Below are positions 1-6,859 of a DNA stretch of 13,236 nt, piece by piece. Under the pieces are notes generated by a model. That model did no database searches. It was not told the origin of the DNA and saw nothing but the letters and a program-made list of their open reading frames with translations. Within the stretch, counting starts at the first letter, position 1; each line of letters starts with the position of its first letter. A program made the translations under genes and the position numbers. Source of the stretch: CAYUIS01 sp964444825 (GTDB lineage Bacteria; Chloroflexota; Anaerolineae; B4-G1); NCBI GenBank assembly GCA_964444825.1, contig CAYUIS010000149.1:1-13236 (forward strand), read 5' to 3'.

Positions 1-43
1 GCTCAGAGCTATGGTCAGCCAAATGCGATTGCCCCAAGCCCAC

Positions 44-72
44 TTGTCAATCCTGTGCAAGCGTGGTAGAAT
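44..72 (+). promoter_or_regulatory. Sigma-A-type promoter of the csp-rbp operon
   Basis: TTGTCA at 44-49 and TAGAAT at 67-72 are separated by exactly 17 bp. Each hexamer has one mismatch to the consensus. The predicted transcription start near 79 leaves a leader of about 125 nt before the cold-shock start codon. Long leaders are typical of cold-shock genes. Confidence 0.7.
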
Positions 73-109
73 GTTCTCAGAGGAGGAAGTAGGTTTCGGC
101 TGCATCATC

Positions 110-148
110 AAGGACTGCCCAGACTTGCGGAGACCGGGCGGTCCTTTT
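110..148 (+). terminator. Terminator-like hairpin inside the cold-shock leader
   Basis: Bases 110-120 pair with 136-146 to give an 11-bp stem with one T-G wobble around a 15-nt loop (121-135), followed by TTTTG. It lies between the promoter at 44-72 and the ribosome binding site at 188-194, and I see no convincing second promoter between hairpin and gene. It could be an attenuator for the csp-rbp operon, or it could end a short RNA of about 70 nt. The U-tract is short, so termination is probably partial. Confidence 0.5.
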
Positions 149-202
149 GTGTCTTGCCCACACTGCTTCTCCCCGAATCAACCAAACTAAGGAGTATAGA
201 AA

Positions 203-412
203 GTGAGTGAAAGGGAAATCGGAACCGTCAAATGGTTCAACGACGCCAAAGGATATGGCTTCATCTCCCGTGAGAGCGGGGACGACGTGTTCGTCCATTT
301 CTCCGCCATCGAGGGGGAGGGGTTCCGCACGTTGCGCGAGGACCAGAGGGTCGAGTTCTCAGTTGAGCAGGGACCCAAGGGACTGCAGGCCGTCCAAGTG
401 AGGGCCGCCTAG
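203..412 (+). CDS. Cold-shock-domain protein (CspA family)
   Basis: This 69-aa protein is a single cold-shock domain, the usual length for CspA-type RNA chaperones, which bind single-stranded RNA and DNA in the cytoplasm and melt secondary structure. The RNP1-like motif KGYGFI is at residues 16-21 and the RNP2-like motif VFVHF at 29-33; the entry motif GTVKWFN at 7-13 is also standard. The start is GTG at 203, supported by TAAGGAG at 188-194 with 8 nt spacing; no ATG fits. It is the first gene of a probable two-gene operon with an RRM protein and sits behind a long structured leader. The family is certain. Whether this member is cold-induced or constitutive is unknown. Confidence 0.95.
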   Translation: MSEREIGTVKWFNDAKGYGFISRESGDDVFVHFSAIEGEGFRTLREDQRVEFSVEQGPKGLQAVQVRAA

Positions 413-414
413 CT

Positions 415-443
415 GGGCGCACGCTAACCGCGTGCCCCACGCG
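415..443 (+). promoter_or_regulatory. Overlapping alternative hairpins between csp and rbp
   Basis: Hairpin I pairs GCACGC (419-424) with GCGTGC (430-435), extended by three G-C pairs (415-417 with 436-438) across a bulged C418. Hairpin II pairs CGCGTG (429-434) with CACGCG (438-443). Both use the segment 430-434, so they exclude each other. The ribosome binding site AGGAGG of the next gene (454-459) lies just beyond. No U-tract follows, so this is not an intrinsic terminator. It may set the translation ratio or mRNA stability; that is inference. Confidence 0.35.
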
Positions 444-463
444 CAATACACACAGGAGGAGCA

Positions 464-763
464 ATGGCAAAGAGACTGTACGTGGGCAACCTGAGCTACA
501 CCACCACCCACTCTGCACTGTCTGAGATGTTCGGAGAGATCGGCGAAGTCGTCTCTGTGAACCTCATCACAGATCGGATGAGCGGGCGATCGAAGGGCTT
601 TGCATTCGTCGAGATGGCAGATAACGCCGAAGCCCTGGCGGCCATCAACCAGCTCAACGGCACGGAAGTGGATGGACGCGCCATCAAGGTCGACGAAGCT
701 CGCCCCAGGCGGGACGATCGAGGTGGTGGTGGTGGTGGTAGTGGGCGTAGGGACCGCTGGTAG
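464..763 (+). CDS. RRM-domain, glycine-rich RNA-binding protein
   Basis: This 99-aa protein consists of one RNA recognition motif (about residues 3-80) and a short basic, glycine-rich tail. RNP2 is LYVGNL at residues 5-10 and RNP1 is KGFAFVEM at 44-51, with the aromatic residues for RNA stacking present. The tail holds Arg/Asp clusters around six glycines and ends RRDRW, like the Rbp proteins of cyanobacteria, several of which are cold-regulated. AGGAGG at 454-459 lies 4 nt before the ATG. It begins 51 bp after the cold-shock gene and is followed by a strong terminator, so the two RNA chaperones probably share one transcript. The exact RNA targets cannot be read from sequence. Confidence 0.93.
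   Translation: MAKRLYVGNLSYTTTHSALSEMFGEIGEVVSVNLITDRMSGRSKGFAFVEMADNAEALAAINQLNGTEVDGRAIKVDEARPRRDDRGGGGGGSGRRDRW
722..739 (+). repeat. (GGT)6 microsatellite encoding six glycines
   Basis: Six perfect GGT triplets lie in the tail of the RRM gene. Slippage would change the glycine count without shifting the frame. Confidence 0.8.
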
Positions 764-803
764 GGCTCCGCTCTCAAAGCAATCCTAGAACCACGTAGAA
801 CCC

Positions 804-846
804 AGGGCCGCACGGTGTCTCCGCAGACCGTGCGGCTCTTTTGTTT
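804..846 (+). terminator. Strong intrinsic terminator of the csp-rbp operon
   Basis: GCCGCACGGT (807-816) pairs perfectly with ACCGTGCGGC (827-836), leaving a 10-nt loop, and TCTTTTGTTT follows at 837-846. It lies about 40 nt after the RRM stop codon and separates this operon from the kinase gene. Confidence 0.88.
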
Positions 847-856
847 CCGGCTCTTA

Positions 857-873
857 CAGGTGCGTTGCACCTG
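857..873 (+). repeat. Short perfect inverted repeat upstream of the kinase promoter
   Basis: CAGGTGC (857-863), GTT, GCACCTG (867-873) forms a perfect 7-bp dyad. Its core GTGCGTTGCACC is the reverse complement of GGTGCAACGCAC at 5282-5293, in another intergenic gap. It could be a dispersed repeat or an operator upstream of the promoter at 917-945. Confidence 0.45.
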
Positions 874-916
874 GTGCTTGCCGAGAACGATACCCTTGTC
901 GCCGCGCCTGGCGCAA

Positions 917-945
917 TTGCCCCCACAGACAATCAATGTTAGAAT
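917..945 (+). promoter_or_regulatory. Promoter of the histidine kinase gene (extended -10)
   Basis: TTGCCC (917-922), a 17-bp spacer and TAGAAT (940-945) preceded by TG at 937-938 form an extended -10 promoter. The transcript would start near 952, leaving about 45 nt before the kinase start. The -10 hexamer is identical to that of the cold-shock promoter. Confidence 0.65.
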
Positions 946-996
946 ACCCCTCACACCACGCCGAGTCAGGCCCTCGAGAATCGGAACGGCGCTGGG

Positions 997-3900
997 ATGG
1001 GGAAAGTGATGGTCTGGGAATACATGCCTTACGTTCCACCGCTGATCTTTGCGGCGGCCGTGTCGGCAGCACTTGCGGTCTTTGCGTGGCGACGCCCTTA
1101 TGTGTCTGGCGCGTTCCCGTTCGGACTGCTGATGCTGGCCGTGGTCGAGTGGTCGCTGACCTATGCGCTTGAACTCGGCAGCGTCGGCCTGCGGTCCAAG
1201 CTCTTCTGGGTCAAGACCGAGTACCCCGGCATGAGCAGCGTGCCGGTCCTTTGGCTGGCCTTTGTGCTCCGGTACACCGGTCGCGGCCAGTGGCTCACGC
1301 GCCGTCGCTGGGCTTTGCTTCTGGCCGTGCCCCTGCTGACTACACTGCTCGCCTGCACCAACCAAGCCCACAACCTGATCTGGAGCGGCATCAGGCTCGA
1401 CACCAGTGGTCCATTCCCGATGCTTGACCTCACTTACGGCGCGTGGTGGGTGATCCACGTGGTTTACTCCTACTGCCTGCTCGCGCTCGGCACACTATTG
1501 CTCATCCAGGGGCTTTTTCGTTCGCCTCCTCTCTACCGGGGGCAGGCAGTCGCCCTGTTGATTGGCGCGGCGGTGCCGTGGATAGGGAACATGATGTACA
1601 TCTTTGACCTCAATCCACTTCCCAATATGGACTGGACCCCCTCCGCTTTCAGTCTGACGGGCCTGATCGTCGGCTGGGGTCTGTTCCGCTACCGTCTGTT
1701 CGACATCGGCCCCGTGGCACGGGAGGCCGTTTTCGAAGGGATGAGCGACGGCGTGATCGTGCTGGACGGTAACGATCGGATCGTGGACCTCAACCCTGCC
1801 GCCCGGACCATCGTCCGCTGGGCGGCTGACGATGGGATCGGGCAGCCGCTAGCCCAGTTGTCACCTCCGCTGCACGAGCTCTTTCTACGTCACCGGGGCA
1901 AGCCAGGCGTACACACCGAGATCGTCACGTGTGCGCGTGACGCTCAGCGCACCTGCGACATCCGCATCTCGCCTTTCGGCGATGAACCCGGCGACTCGGC
2001 CAGCCACCTGATCGTCTTGCGCGACGTCACCGAGCACAAGCAAGCGGAAGCAGCGCTCCGCCGCCGGGCCGAGGAGTTGGCCGCACTCCAAGATACGCTG
2101 CTCGACGTCACCGCCCCCCACGAACTCCCCGCCCTGCTCCAGACCATCGTCGAGCGGGCAGCGCGGCTGCTGCACGCTTCAGGCGGCGGCATGTACCTGT
2201 GCGACCCTACGCGGGAGGAGCTGCGCTGTGTCGTGAGCTACAACGCACCCCGCGACTATACTGGTACCGTGCTCAGCTATGGCGAGGGAGCCTCCGGCGC
2301 CGTCGCGCTGACCGGTGAACCGCTCATCATCGATGATTACCGCACCTGGCCTGGACGGGCGACCGCCTTTGAGGAGGAGCAACCCTTTACCACTGTACTG
2401 AGCGCGCCAATGGTATGGCAGAGTGAGGTCATTGGGGTGATCGACCTGCTCGACGACGTCGAGAAGCGGCGTTTCACCCAGCCCGATCTGGAGCTGCTGA
2501 CCCTGTTCGCCGAGCACGCAGCCATCGCCGTCGAAAACGGGCGGCTGCTACAGGCGGAGCAGGAACAACGGAAACTGACCCAGGCGCTGGAGAAGGCAGC
2601 CGCGGCCATCAGTAACGCGCTGGATATCGACCTCGTGCTCGACCTCATCCTGGAACAGGTAGCGGGCGTCGTCGCCGGGGATGCATTCAACATCATGCTG
2701 GTGGACCAGGGCATCGCCCGAGTAGTTCGCTCGCGGGGGTACGACCAGATAGGTGTGGAGGAGCTCATCTCCAGCTTTGTTGTCCGGCTCTCCGACTACC
2801 CCAACCTGGCGCAAATGGTCCACAGCGGACAGCCCATCCTCATCCCCGATACGGCCGCCGACCCCGATTGGGTCGAGGCGGAGCGCTGGGAGTGGCAACG
2901 CTCCTACGTCGCCGCCCCCATTTGTACCGTCGGTGTGGCGGTCGGGTTGCTCAACGTGGACAGCGCCCGCGCCGGGCGCTTTACCCAGGCCGACGCCCAG
3001 CGACTGCACGCCTTTGCCGACCACGTGGGCATCGCCATTGAGAATGCCCGCCTGTACCAGGAACTGCGGGGCTATGCCGAACAGCTTCAACAGCGGGTAG
3101 AGGAGCGGACGGCCGAACTCGAGGCCCAATACGCCAACCTGGACGCCATCCTGCGCAGCGTCGACGATGCCATCCTGATGGCCGACCAGGATATGCACAT
3201 TCGCTACGTCAACCCAGCCTACACAGCCGCCACCGGCTACGCGGCTGAAGAGATCATCGGCGCCCCCGCCAGTTCGGTCGGAGCGGGGGCTGGATCGGAG
3301 CAGACTTGGAAGGCCGTATCGGCCGCTATGGCCGAGGGAAGGACGTGGCAGGGAGAAGTCATCGGCCATCGAAAGGACGGTCGCACGTACGACGCGGCGT
3401 TGACCCTAGCCCCCGTGCACGACGCCGAGGGCCACCTGGTCGGGCACGTCGCCAGCCACCGCGACATCAGCCAGAGCAAAGACCTGGAGCGGGCGCGCAG
3501 CCAGTTCATCACCAACGTCTCGCATCAACTGCGCACACCGGTCACCACGCTCCAACTGAACTTGCATCTGATGCAGCAGGTAGAACAACCGGAGGGCAGC
3601 CAGCACCACCTGCAGGCGATGGAGGAGCAGATCGCCTGGCTCGCCCGAATGATCGAGGACACCCTGGAGATGACGGCGCTGGACAGCGGCAAGGCGGCGA
3701 GTTCCCGGAGACCCGTCAACCTGCTGATGCTGATCCAGAACACCATCACCCGCTACCAGGGGCGTGCCACCGAGTCGGGCCTAACCCTGATGATCGACGC
3801 GCTGCCATCCGACCTGCCGCCAATACAGGCGGACGAGAGACGGCTGGCCCAGGCGCTGAGCGAGATCGTGGAGAACAGTATCGCCTACACCCCCTCGGGC

Positions 3901-4224
3901 GGACAGGTAGGACTGTCGGTCCAGGTCGCCCAAAAGGAGAACGAGGAGAGATCGTGGTTAGCCATCGCCGTGCGCGATACCGGTCCCGGCATTCCACTGG
4001 AAGAGCAGGCGCGCGTGTTCGACCGCTTCTTCCGGGGCAGCCTGGTCGAGGCGGGTAACATCCCCGGCACCGGCCTGGGGCTGAGCATCGCCGAGGAGAT
4101 CGTACGCGCCCACGGCGGGCACATTACGGTGGACAGCGAGGAAGGTACCGGATCCACGTTCACCATCTGGTTGCCCCTGGCTGACGAGGCCCTACAACTC
4201 AAGTCAGCCAGCCAAGCATCCTGA
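997..4224 (+). CDS. Orphan 7TM multisensor histidine kinase (PAS-GAF-GAF-PAS)
   Basis: This 1075-aa protein senses a signal and should autophosphorylate on His for transfer to a response regulator. Seven hydrophobic segments (about 14-32, 40-60, 82-92, 105-121, 149-170, 183-203, 214-232) form an N-terminal 7TM sensor module. PAS follows at about 243-346, two GAF domains at 370-520 and 527-690, a short coiled coil near 690-715, PAS at 715-825, HisKA at 835-900 and the HATPase from about 940. The phospho-acceptor is H843 in SHQLRTP. The N-box is EIVEN (956-960), G1 is DTGPGIP (994-1000) and G2 is GTGLG (1024-1028), so the ATP site is intact. The residue after His is Gln where Glu/Asp is usual. 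ATGs at 1009 and 1024 are alternative starts because no strong ribosome binding site precedes 997. No response regulator is adjacent; ligand and output are unknown. Confidence 0.9.
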   Translation: MGKVMVWEYMPYVPPLIFAAAVSAALAVFAWRRPYVSGAFPFGLLMLAVVEWSLTYALELGSVGLRSKLFWVKTEYPGMSSVPVLWLAFVLRYTGRGQWLTRRRWALLLAVPLLTTLLACTNQAHNLIWSGIRLDTSGPFPMLDLTYGAWWVIHVVYSYCLLALGTLLLIQGLFRSPPLYRGQAVALLIGAAVPWIGNMMYIFDLNPLPNMDWTPSAFSLTGLIVGWGLFRYRLFDIGPVAREAVFEGMSDGVIVLDGNDRIVDLNPAARTIVRWAADDGIGQPLAQLSPPLHELFLRHRGKPGVHTEIVTCARDAQRTCDIRISPFGDEPGDSASHLIVLRDVTEHKQAEAALRRRAEELAALQDTLLDVTAPHELPALLQTIVERAARLLHASGGGMYLCDPTREELRCVVSYNAPRDYTGTVLSYGEGASGAVALTGEPLIIDDYRTWPGRATAFEEEQPFTTVLSAPMVWQSEVIGVIDLLDDVEKRRFTQPDLELLTLFAEHAAIAVENGRLLQAEQEQRKLTQALEKAAAAISNALDIDLVLDLILEQVAGVVAGDAFNIMLVDQGIARVVRSRGYDQIGVEELISSFVVRLSDYPNLAQMVHSGQPILIPDTAADPDWVEAERWEWQRSYVAAPICTVGVAVGLLNVDSARAGRFTQADAQRLHAFADHVGIAIENARLYQELRGYAEQLQQRVEERTAELEAQYANLDAILRSVDDAILMADQDMHIRYVNPAYTAATGYAAEEIIGAPASSVGAGAGSEQTWKAVSAAMAEGRTWQGEVIGHRKDGRTYDAALTLAPVHDAEGHLVGHVASHRDISQSKDLERARSQFITNVSHQLRTPVTTLQLNLHLMQQVEQPEGSQHHLQAMEEQIAWLARMIEDTLEMTALDSGKAASSRRPVNLLMLIQNTITRYQGRATESGLTLMIDALPSDLPPIQADERRLAQALSEIVENSIAYTPSGGQVGLSVQVAQKENEERSWLAIAVRDTGPGIPLEEQARVFDRFFRGSLVEAGNIPGTGLGLSIAEEIVRAHGGHITVDSEEGTGSTFTIWLPLADEALQLKSASQAS

Positions 4225-4288
4225 GGTATCCCCAGAGCTAGTCCAGGCGACTGGTACCCCATCAATGTAAAGATGATGGATCGTCGTT

Positions 4289-4297
4289 TGATACAAT
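4289..4297 (+). promoter_or_regulatory. Extended -10 element of the four-gene operon
   Basis: TG at 4289-4290, one base, then TACAAT at 4292-4297 matches an extended -10 element (TGnTATAAT). I see no good -35 box. A start near 4304 falls between the ATG at 4296 and the ribosome binding site at 4307-4310, which argues that translation begins at 4320. Confidence 0.45.
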
Positions 4298-4319
4298 GTC
4301 TTCCTTGGAGTCACGCACT

Positions 4320-5282
4320 ATGCACAGAATCCTGGTTGGATGCCTCCTGCACACCGCGGCGTCCGAACGTCTGCACGAGCACGCCCAGGTGCTCTCGGGC
4401 GCCGGCTCGGGCGGTGATTTCCTGGGCCTGCTGCCCGAGGCGGATGGCGTCGTCGTGGGCGAGCAGCGGCTCGGCCCGGCCGAGATGGACCTGGGCCAGC
4501 GGCTGCGCGTCATCGGGCGGCACGGTGTGGGCATCGACAACGTCGACCTGGAGGCCGCCTCCGAGCGCTCGATCCCGGTCGTGTATACACCCGACGGCCC
4601 GACCGAGTCGACGGCCGAACACGCGCTTATGCTGATGCTGGCCGTCGCCCGCCGCCTGCCCCAGTTCGACCGGGCGGTGCGCGACGACAACTTTTCCATC
4701 CAGCGCCAGTTCGAGTTTTTTGGCCGGGAGCTCCGGGGCAAGGCGCTGGGCGTGGTGGGCCTGGGCCGCATCGGGCAGCGCGTGGCCGAGATGTGCAGGG
4801 CTGCGCTGGAGATGGAGGTCGCCGTCTACGACCCCTTCCGTGACCCCGCCGACGTGGCGGGCTGCGGTGCGATCTGTGTGGACAACCTGGTCGAGCTAGC
4901 CCGCGGGGTGGACGTCCTCACCATCCACGTCCCTCTATCCAAGGAGACCTTTCACCTCATCGACCGGGAAGTGATCCGCGCGATGCGGCCCGGCGGCATC
5001 CTCATCAGCATCGCCCGGGGACCGGTCGTCGACGAGCAGGCGCTGATCGAGGCGCTGCAGGACGGCCACCTCTACGGCGCAGGACTCGACGTCTTTGACC
5101 CGGAGCCGCCGTCCCCCGACAACCCCCTCCTCGGGATGGACAACGTGGTGCTGACGCCCCACGTGGGGAGCTTTACCGACGAAGGGCGGCGGCTGATGGG
5201 CCTGACGGTTGTGGAGGACGTCCTGCGGGTCCTGCAGGGCGAGCGCCCTCACTACCCTGCCAACCCCGAGGTGTGGGAATAG
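4320..5282 (+). CDS. D-2-hydroxyacid dehydrogenase (phosphoglycerate dehydrogenase-like)
   Basis: This 320-aa NAD-dependent oxidoreductase interconverts a 2-hydroxy acid and a 2-keto acid. The Rossmann motif GLGRIG is at residues 147-152 and the catalytic triad is Arg233 (IARGP), Glu262 (DPEPP) and His281 (TPHVG). The 29-residue Arg-to-Glu distance equals that in SerA. The RHGVGIDNVD and STAEHALMLML stretches are also typical. It lacks the C-terminal ACT domain of feedback-regulated SerA, so it may be a short phosphoglycerate dehydrogenase or a hydroxypyruvate/glyoxylate reductase. The ATG at 4320 follows GGAG (4307-4310) by 9 nt; an in-frame ATG at 4296 lies within the predicted promoter region and is less likely. 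It is the first gene of the operon with cutC. Confidence 0.9.
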   Translation: MHRILVGCLLHTAASERLHEHAQVLSGAGSGGDFLGLLPEADGVVVGEQRLGPAEMDLGQRLRVIGRHGVGIDNVDLEAASERSIPVVYTPDGPTESTAEHALMLMLAVARRLPQFDRAVRDDNFSIQRQFEFFGRELRGKALGVVGLGRIGQRVAEMCRAALEMEVAVYDPFRDPADVAGCGAICVDNLVELARGVDVLTIHVPLSKETFHLIDREVIRAMRPGGILISIARGPVVDEQALIEALQDGHLYGAGLDVFDPEPPSPDNPLLGMDNVVLTPHVGSFTDEGRRLMGLTVVEDVLRVLQGERPHYPANPEVWE

Positions 5283-5304
5283 GTGCAACGCACTTGAGTG
5301 CGTT
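5282..5304 (+). repeat. Intergenic palindrome before cutC
   Basis: AACGCACT (5287-5294), TG, AGTGCGTT (5297-5304) forms an 8-bp dyad just after the dehydrogenase stop. The overlapping GGTGCAACGCAC (5282-5293) is the reverse complement of a segment at 859-871. It may be a small dispersed palindrome, an mRNA-stability hairpin or an operator. No U-tract follows, so termination is unlikely. Confidence 0.5.
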
Positions 5305-5328
5305 AGCCGCCCGGCGATGAGGAGGATT

Positions 5329-6054
5329 ATGAACCTCGAGATATGCGTTGACAACCAAGAATCGCTCGTCACGGCGGTCGAGAACGGGGCCGATCGAATA
5401 GAGCTCTGCGCCAGCCTGCTGGAGGGCGGCCTGACCCCGCCCTACTCGTTCATACAGGCCGCGCTGAGGGGACCCGTGCCCGTGTTCGTGATGATCAGGC
5501 CTCGCAGTTGCGATTTCCTGTACACCGGCGAAGAGATCGACATGATGCACGAGGATATCTACGTAGCAAAAAACCTGGGCGCGCCCGGCGTGGTCTTGGG
5601 CGTCCTGAACCCGCGGGGCGAGATCGACGCCGTTGCGATGAGGTCTCTGGTCCGGGAGGCCTCCGGTATGGACGTCACCTGCCATCGCGCCTTCGACCAG
5701 GTAGGCGACGTCCACGCCGCCATCGAGACGCTGGTCGAACTGGGCGTGAAACGAATACTGACCTCCGGCCAGGCGGCCGATCCATATCAAGGTATGGCAA
5801 CCCTGAGCGAGATCGTCCGTCACGCCCGGCGGAGGATCATGATCATGGCCGCAGGAGTGACACCCGCGGACGTCCGGGAGATCATAGAGAGGACCGGCGT
5901 CGACGAGGTTCATTCCGCCGCCGCCACGCGCCGCAGGAGCCATATGGCATACGTGCGCTCAGACGCCAGGATGGGAGACGGGGAGGATTTCAGCCTCAAC
6001 GTCGTGGATGGCGAGGTCGTCCGCCAACTCAAAGCCAGCATACAACGGGGATAA
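5329..6054 (+). CDS. cutC: CutC family protein
   Basis: This 241-aa protein matches CutC, a cytoplasmic TIM-barrel family. Typical motifs are LEICVDNQESLVTAVENGADRIE near the N-terminus, the Cys27-containing ELCASLLEGGLTP, the MHEDI stretch near 73-77, VTCHRAFD (117-123), ILTSGQ (143-148) and DEVHSAA (192-198). Length fits the family (about 240 aa). CutC was named for copper homeostasis in E. coli, but that phenotype was later traced to the small RNA MicL encoded in the same locus, so the biochemical role is open. The ATG at 5329 is preceded by GAGGAGG (5319-5325). An in-frame ATG at 5317 would overlap that site and is less likely. The next gene starts 4 nt after its stop, so the two are translationally close. 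Confidence 0.93.
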   Translation: MNLEICVDNQESLVTAVENGADRIELCASLLEGGLTPPYSFIQAALRGPVPVFVMIRPRSCDFLYTGEEIDMMHEDIYVAKNLGAPGVVLGVLNPRGEIDAVAMRSLVREASGMDVTCHRAFDQVGDVHAAIETLVELGVKRILTSGQAADPYQGMATLSEIVRHARRRIMIMAAGVTPADVREIIERTGVDEVHSAAATRRRSHMAYVRSDARMGDGEDFSLNVVDGEVVRQLKASIQRG

Positions 6055-6058
6055 CCGG

Positions 6059-6847
6059 ATGTCTGAATACGAACATTGGCTCATCGAAGAGCAGGACCGC
6101 GCCGTCACGCTGACGCTCAATCGCCCAGAGGCGCAGAACACCCTGGCGCCGCAGACGTTCTACGAACTACACGACATCACCGCCTATCTGCGGACCAGAA
6201 AAGACGTCTGGGTGGTCGTCGTTCAGGGTGCCGGCAAACACTTTTCGGCCGGCATAGACCTCGACGTCATCCAGGGGCGGATCGACCAGCCAGAGGCGGC
6301 CAATCGCGAGTTCCTGGTGGGCCTTCAGCGCTGTCTCGACGATTTCGAGGCGCTGGAAAAGCCAACCATCGCCAAGCTGACCGGGTTCTGTATCGGCGGT
6401 GGCCTGATCCTGGCGCTATGCTGTGACTTTCGTATCGCCAGCCAGCGCACAGTCCTGCACCTGCCCGAGGTGCGCCTGGGCCTGGGCGTGATTATGGGCA
6501 CCCAACGCCTGATCCGCGTGGTAGGTGTAGCAGCGGCAAGGGAAATGATCCTGCTGGGTAAGCGGATCAGGGCCGACGACGCCCTGGCCATCCGGCTGAT
6601 CCACGACGTCGTGCCGCCGGGCGAGCTCGACGCGGCCGTCGCGGCGCTGGCAGAGCGGTTCCTGGCGCTGCCGCCGCGCACGGTGGGGCTTGCCAAACGT
6701 TTCATCAACGAGGCTCTTAACCTGACCTCACAGGAGAGCCAGAGGATGGAGATCGACGCTCAGGTCAAGATGATGAACAGCCCCGACCTGCGGGAAGCCA
6801 TAGAGAGTTTTGTTGAGCAACGCCGCCCCCGGTTCACCGGGGAGTGA
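6059..6847 (+). CDS. Enoyl-CoA hydratase/isomerase (crotonase) family protein
   Basis: This 262-aa protein is a complete crotonase-fold enzyme acting on acyl-CoA thioesters. NRPEAQNTL lies near the N-terminus. The first oxyanion-hole segment is HFSAGID (61-67) and the second is IGGGL (112-116). LPEVRLGLG (135-143) carries Glu137, equivalent to Glu164 of rat mitochondrial hydratase. The other catalytic Glu (Glu144 in rat, in GGGCEL) is Ile117 here, and the usual GxGG before TQRL is changed to VIMG. One acidic residue is typical of enoyl-CoA isomerases and of other crotonases, so hydratase activity is doubtful. The ATG at 6059 starts 4 nt after the cutC stop; an in-frame upstream start at 6008 would overlap cutC. 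Confidence 0.9.
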   Translation: MSEYEHWLIEEQDRAVTLTLNRPEAQNTLAPQTFYELHDITAYLRTRKDVWVVVVQGAGKHFSAGIDLDVIQGRIDQPEAANREFLVGLQRCLDDFEALEKPTIAKLTGFCIGGGLILALCCDFRIASQRTVLHLPEVRLGLGVIMGTQRLIRVVGVAAAREMILLGKRIRADDALAIRLIHDVVPPGELDAAVAALAERFLALPPRTVGLAKRFINEALNLTSQESQRMEIDAQVKMMNSPDLREAIESFVEQRRPRFTGE

Positions 6848-6859
6848 GAAGGTGGTTTC

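Noticed and set aside
496..1458. 320-codon open frame on the minus strand
   Set aside because: It spans the RRM gene, a strong terminator, a promoter and the kinase start on the other strand. Its composition is low-complexity Arg/Pro-rich and no domain is visible; it is a shadow of GC-rich codons.
2548..3369. 273-codon minus-strand frame inside the kinase gene
   Set aside because: It is fully antisense to the GAF/PAS region, which has clear conserved motifs. The frame shows no recognisable family and no ribosome binding site was evident.
3306..4058. 250-codon plus-strand frame overlapping the kinase HisKA/HATPase region
   Set aside because: It reads the kinase coding sequence in another frame and gives Arg/Gly/Pro-rich low-complexity sequence. 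The kinase boxes prove the other frame.
4238..4256. Hairpin between kinase and dehydrogenase genes
   Set aside because: The stem is about 6 bp with a wobble and is followed by TACCCC and not a T-run. It is too weak to call a terminator.
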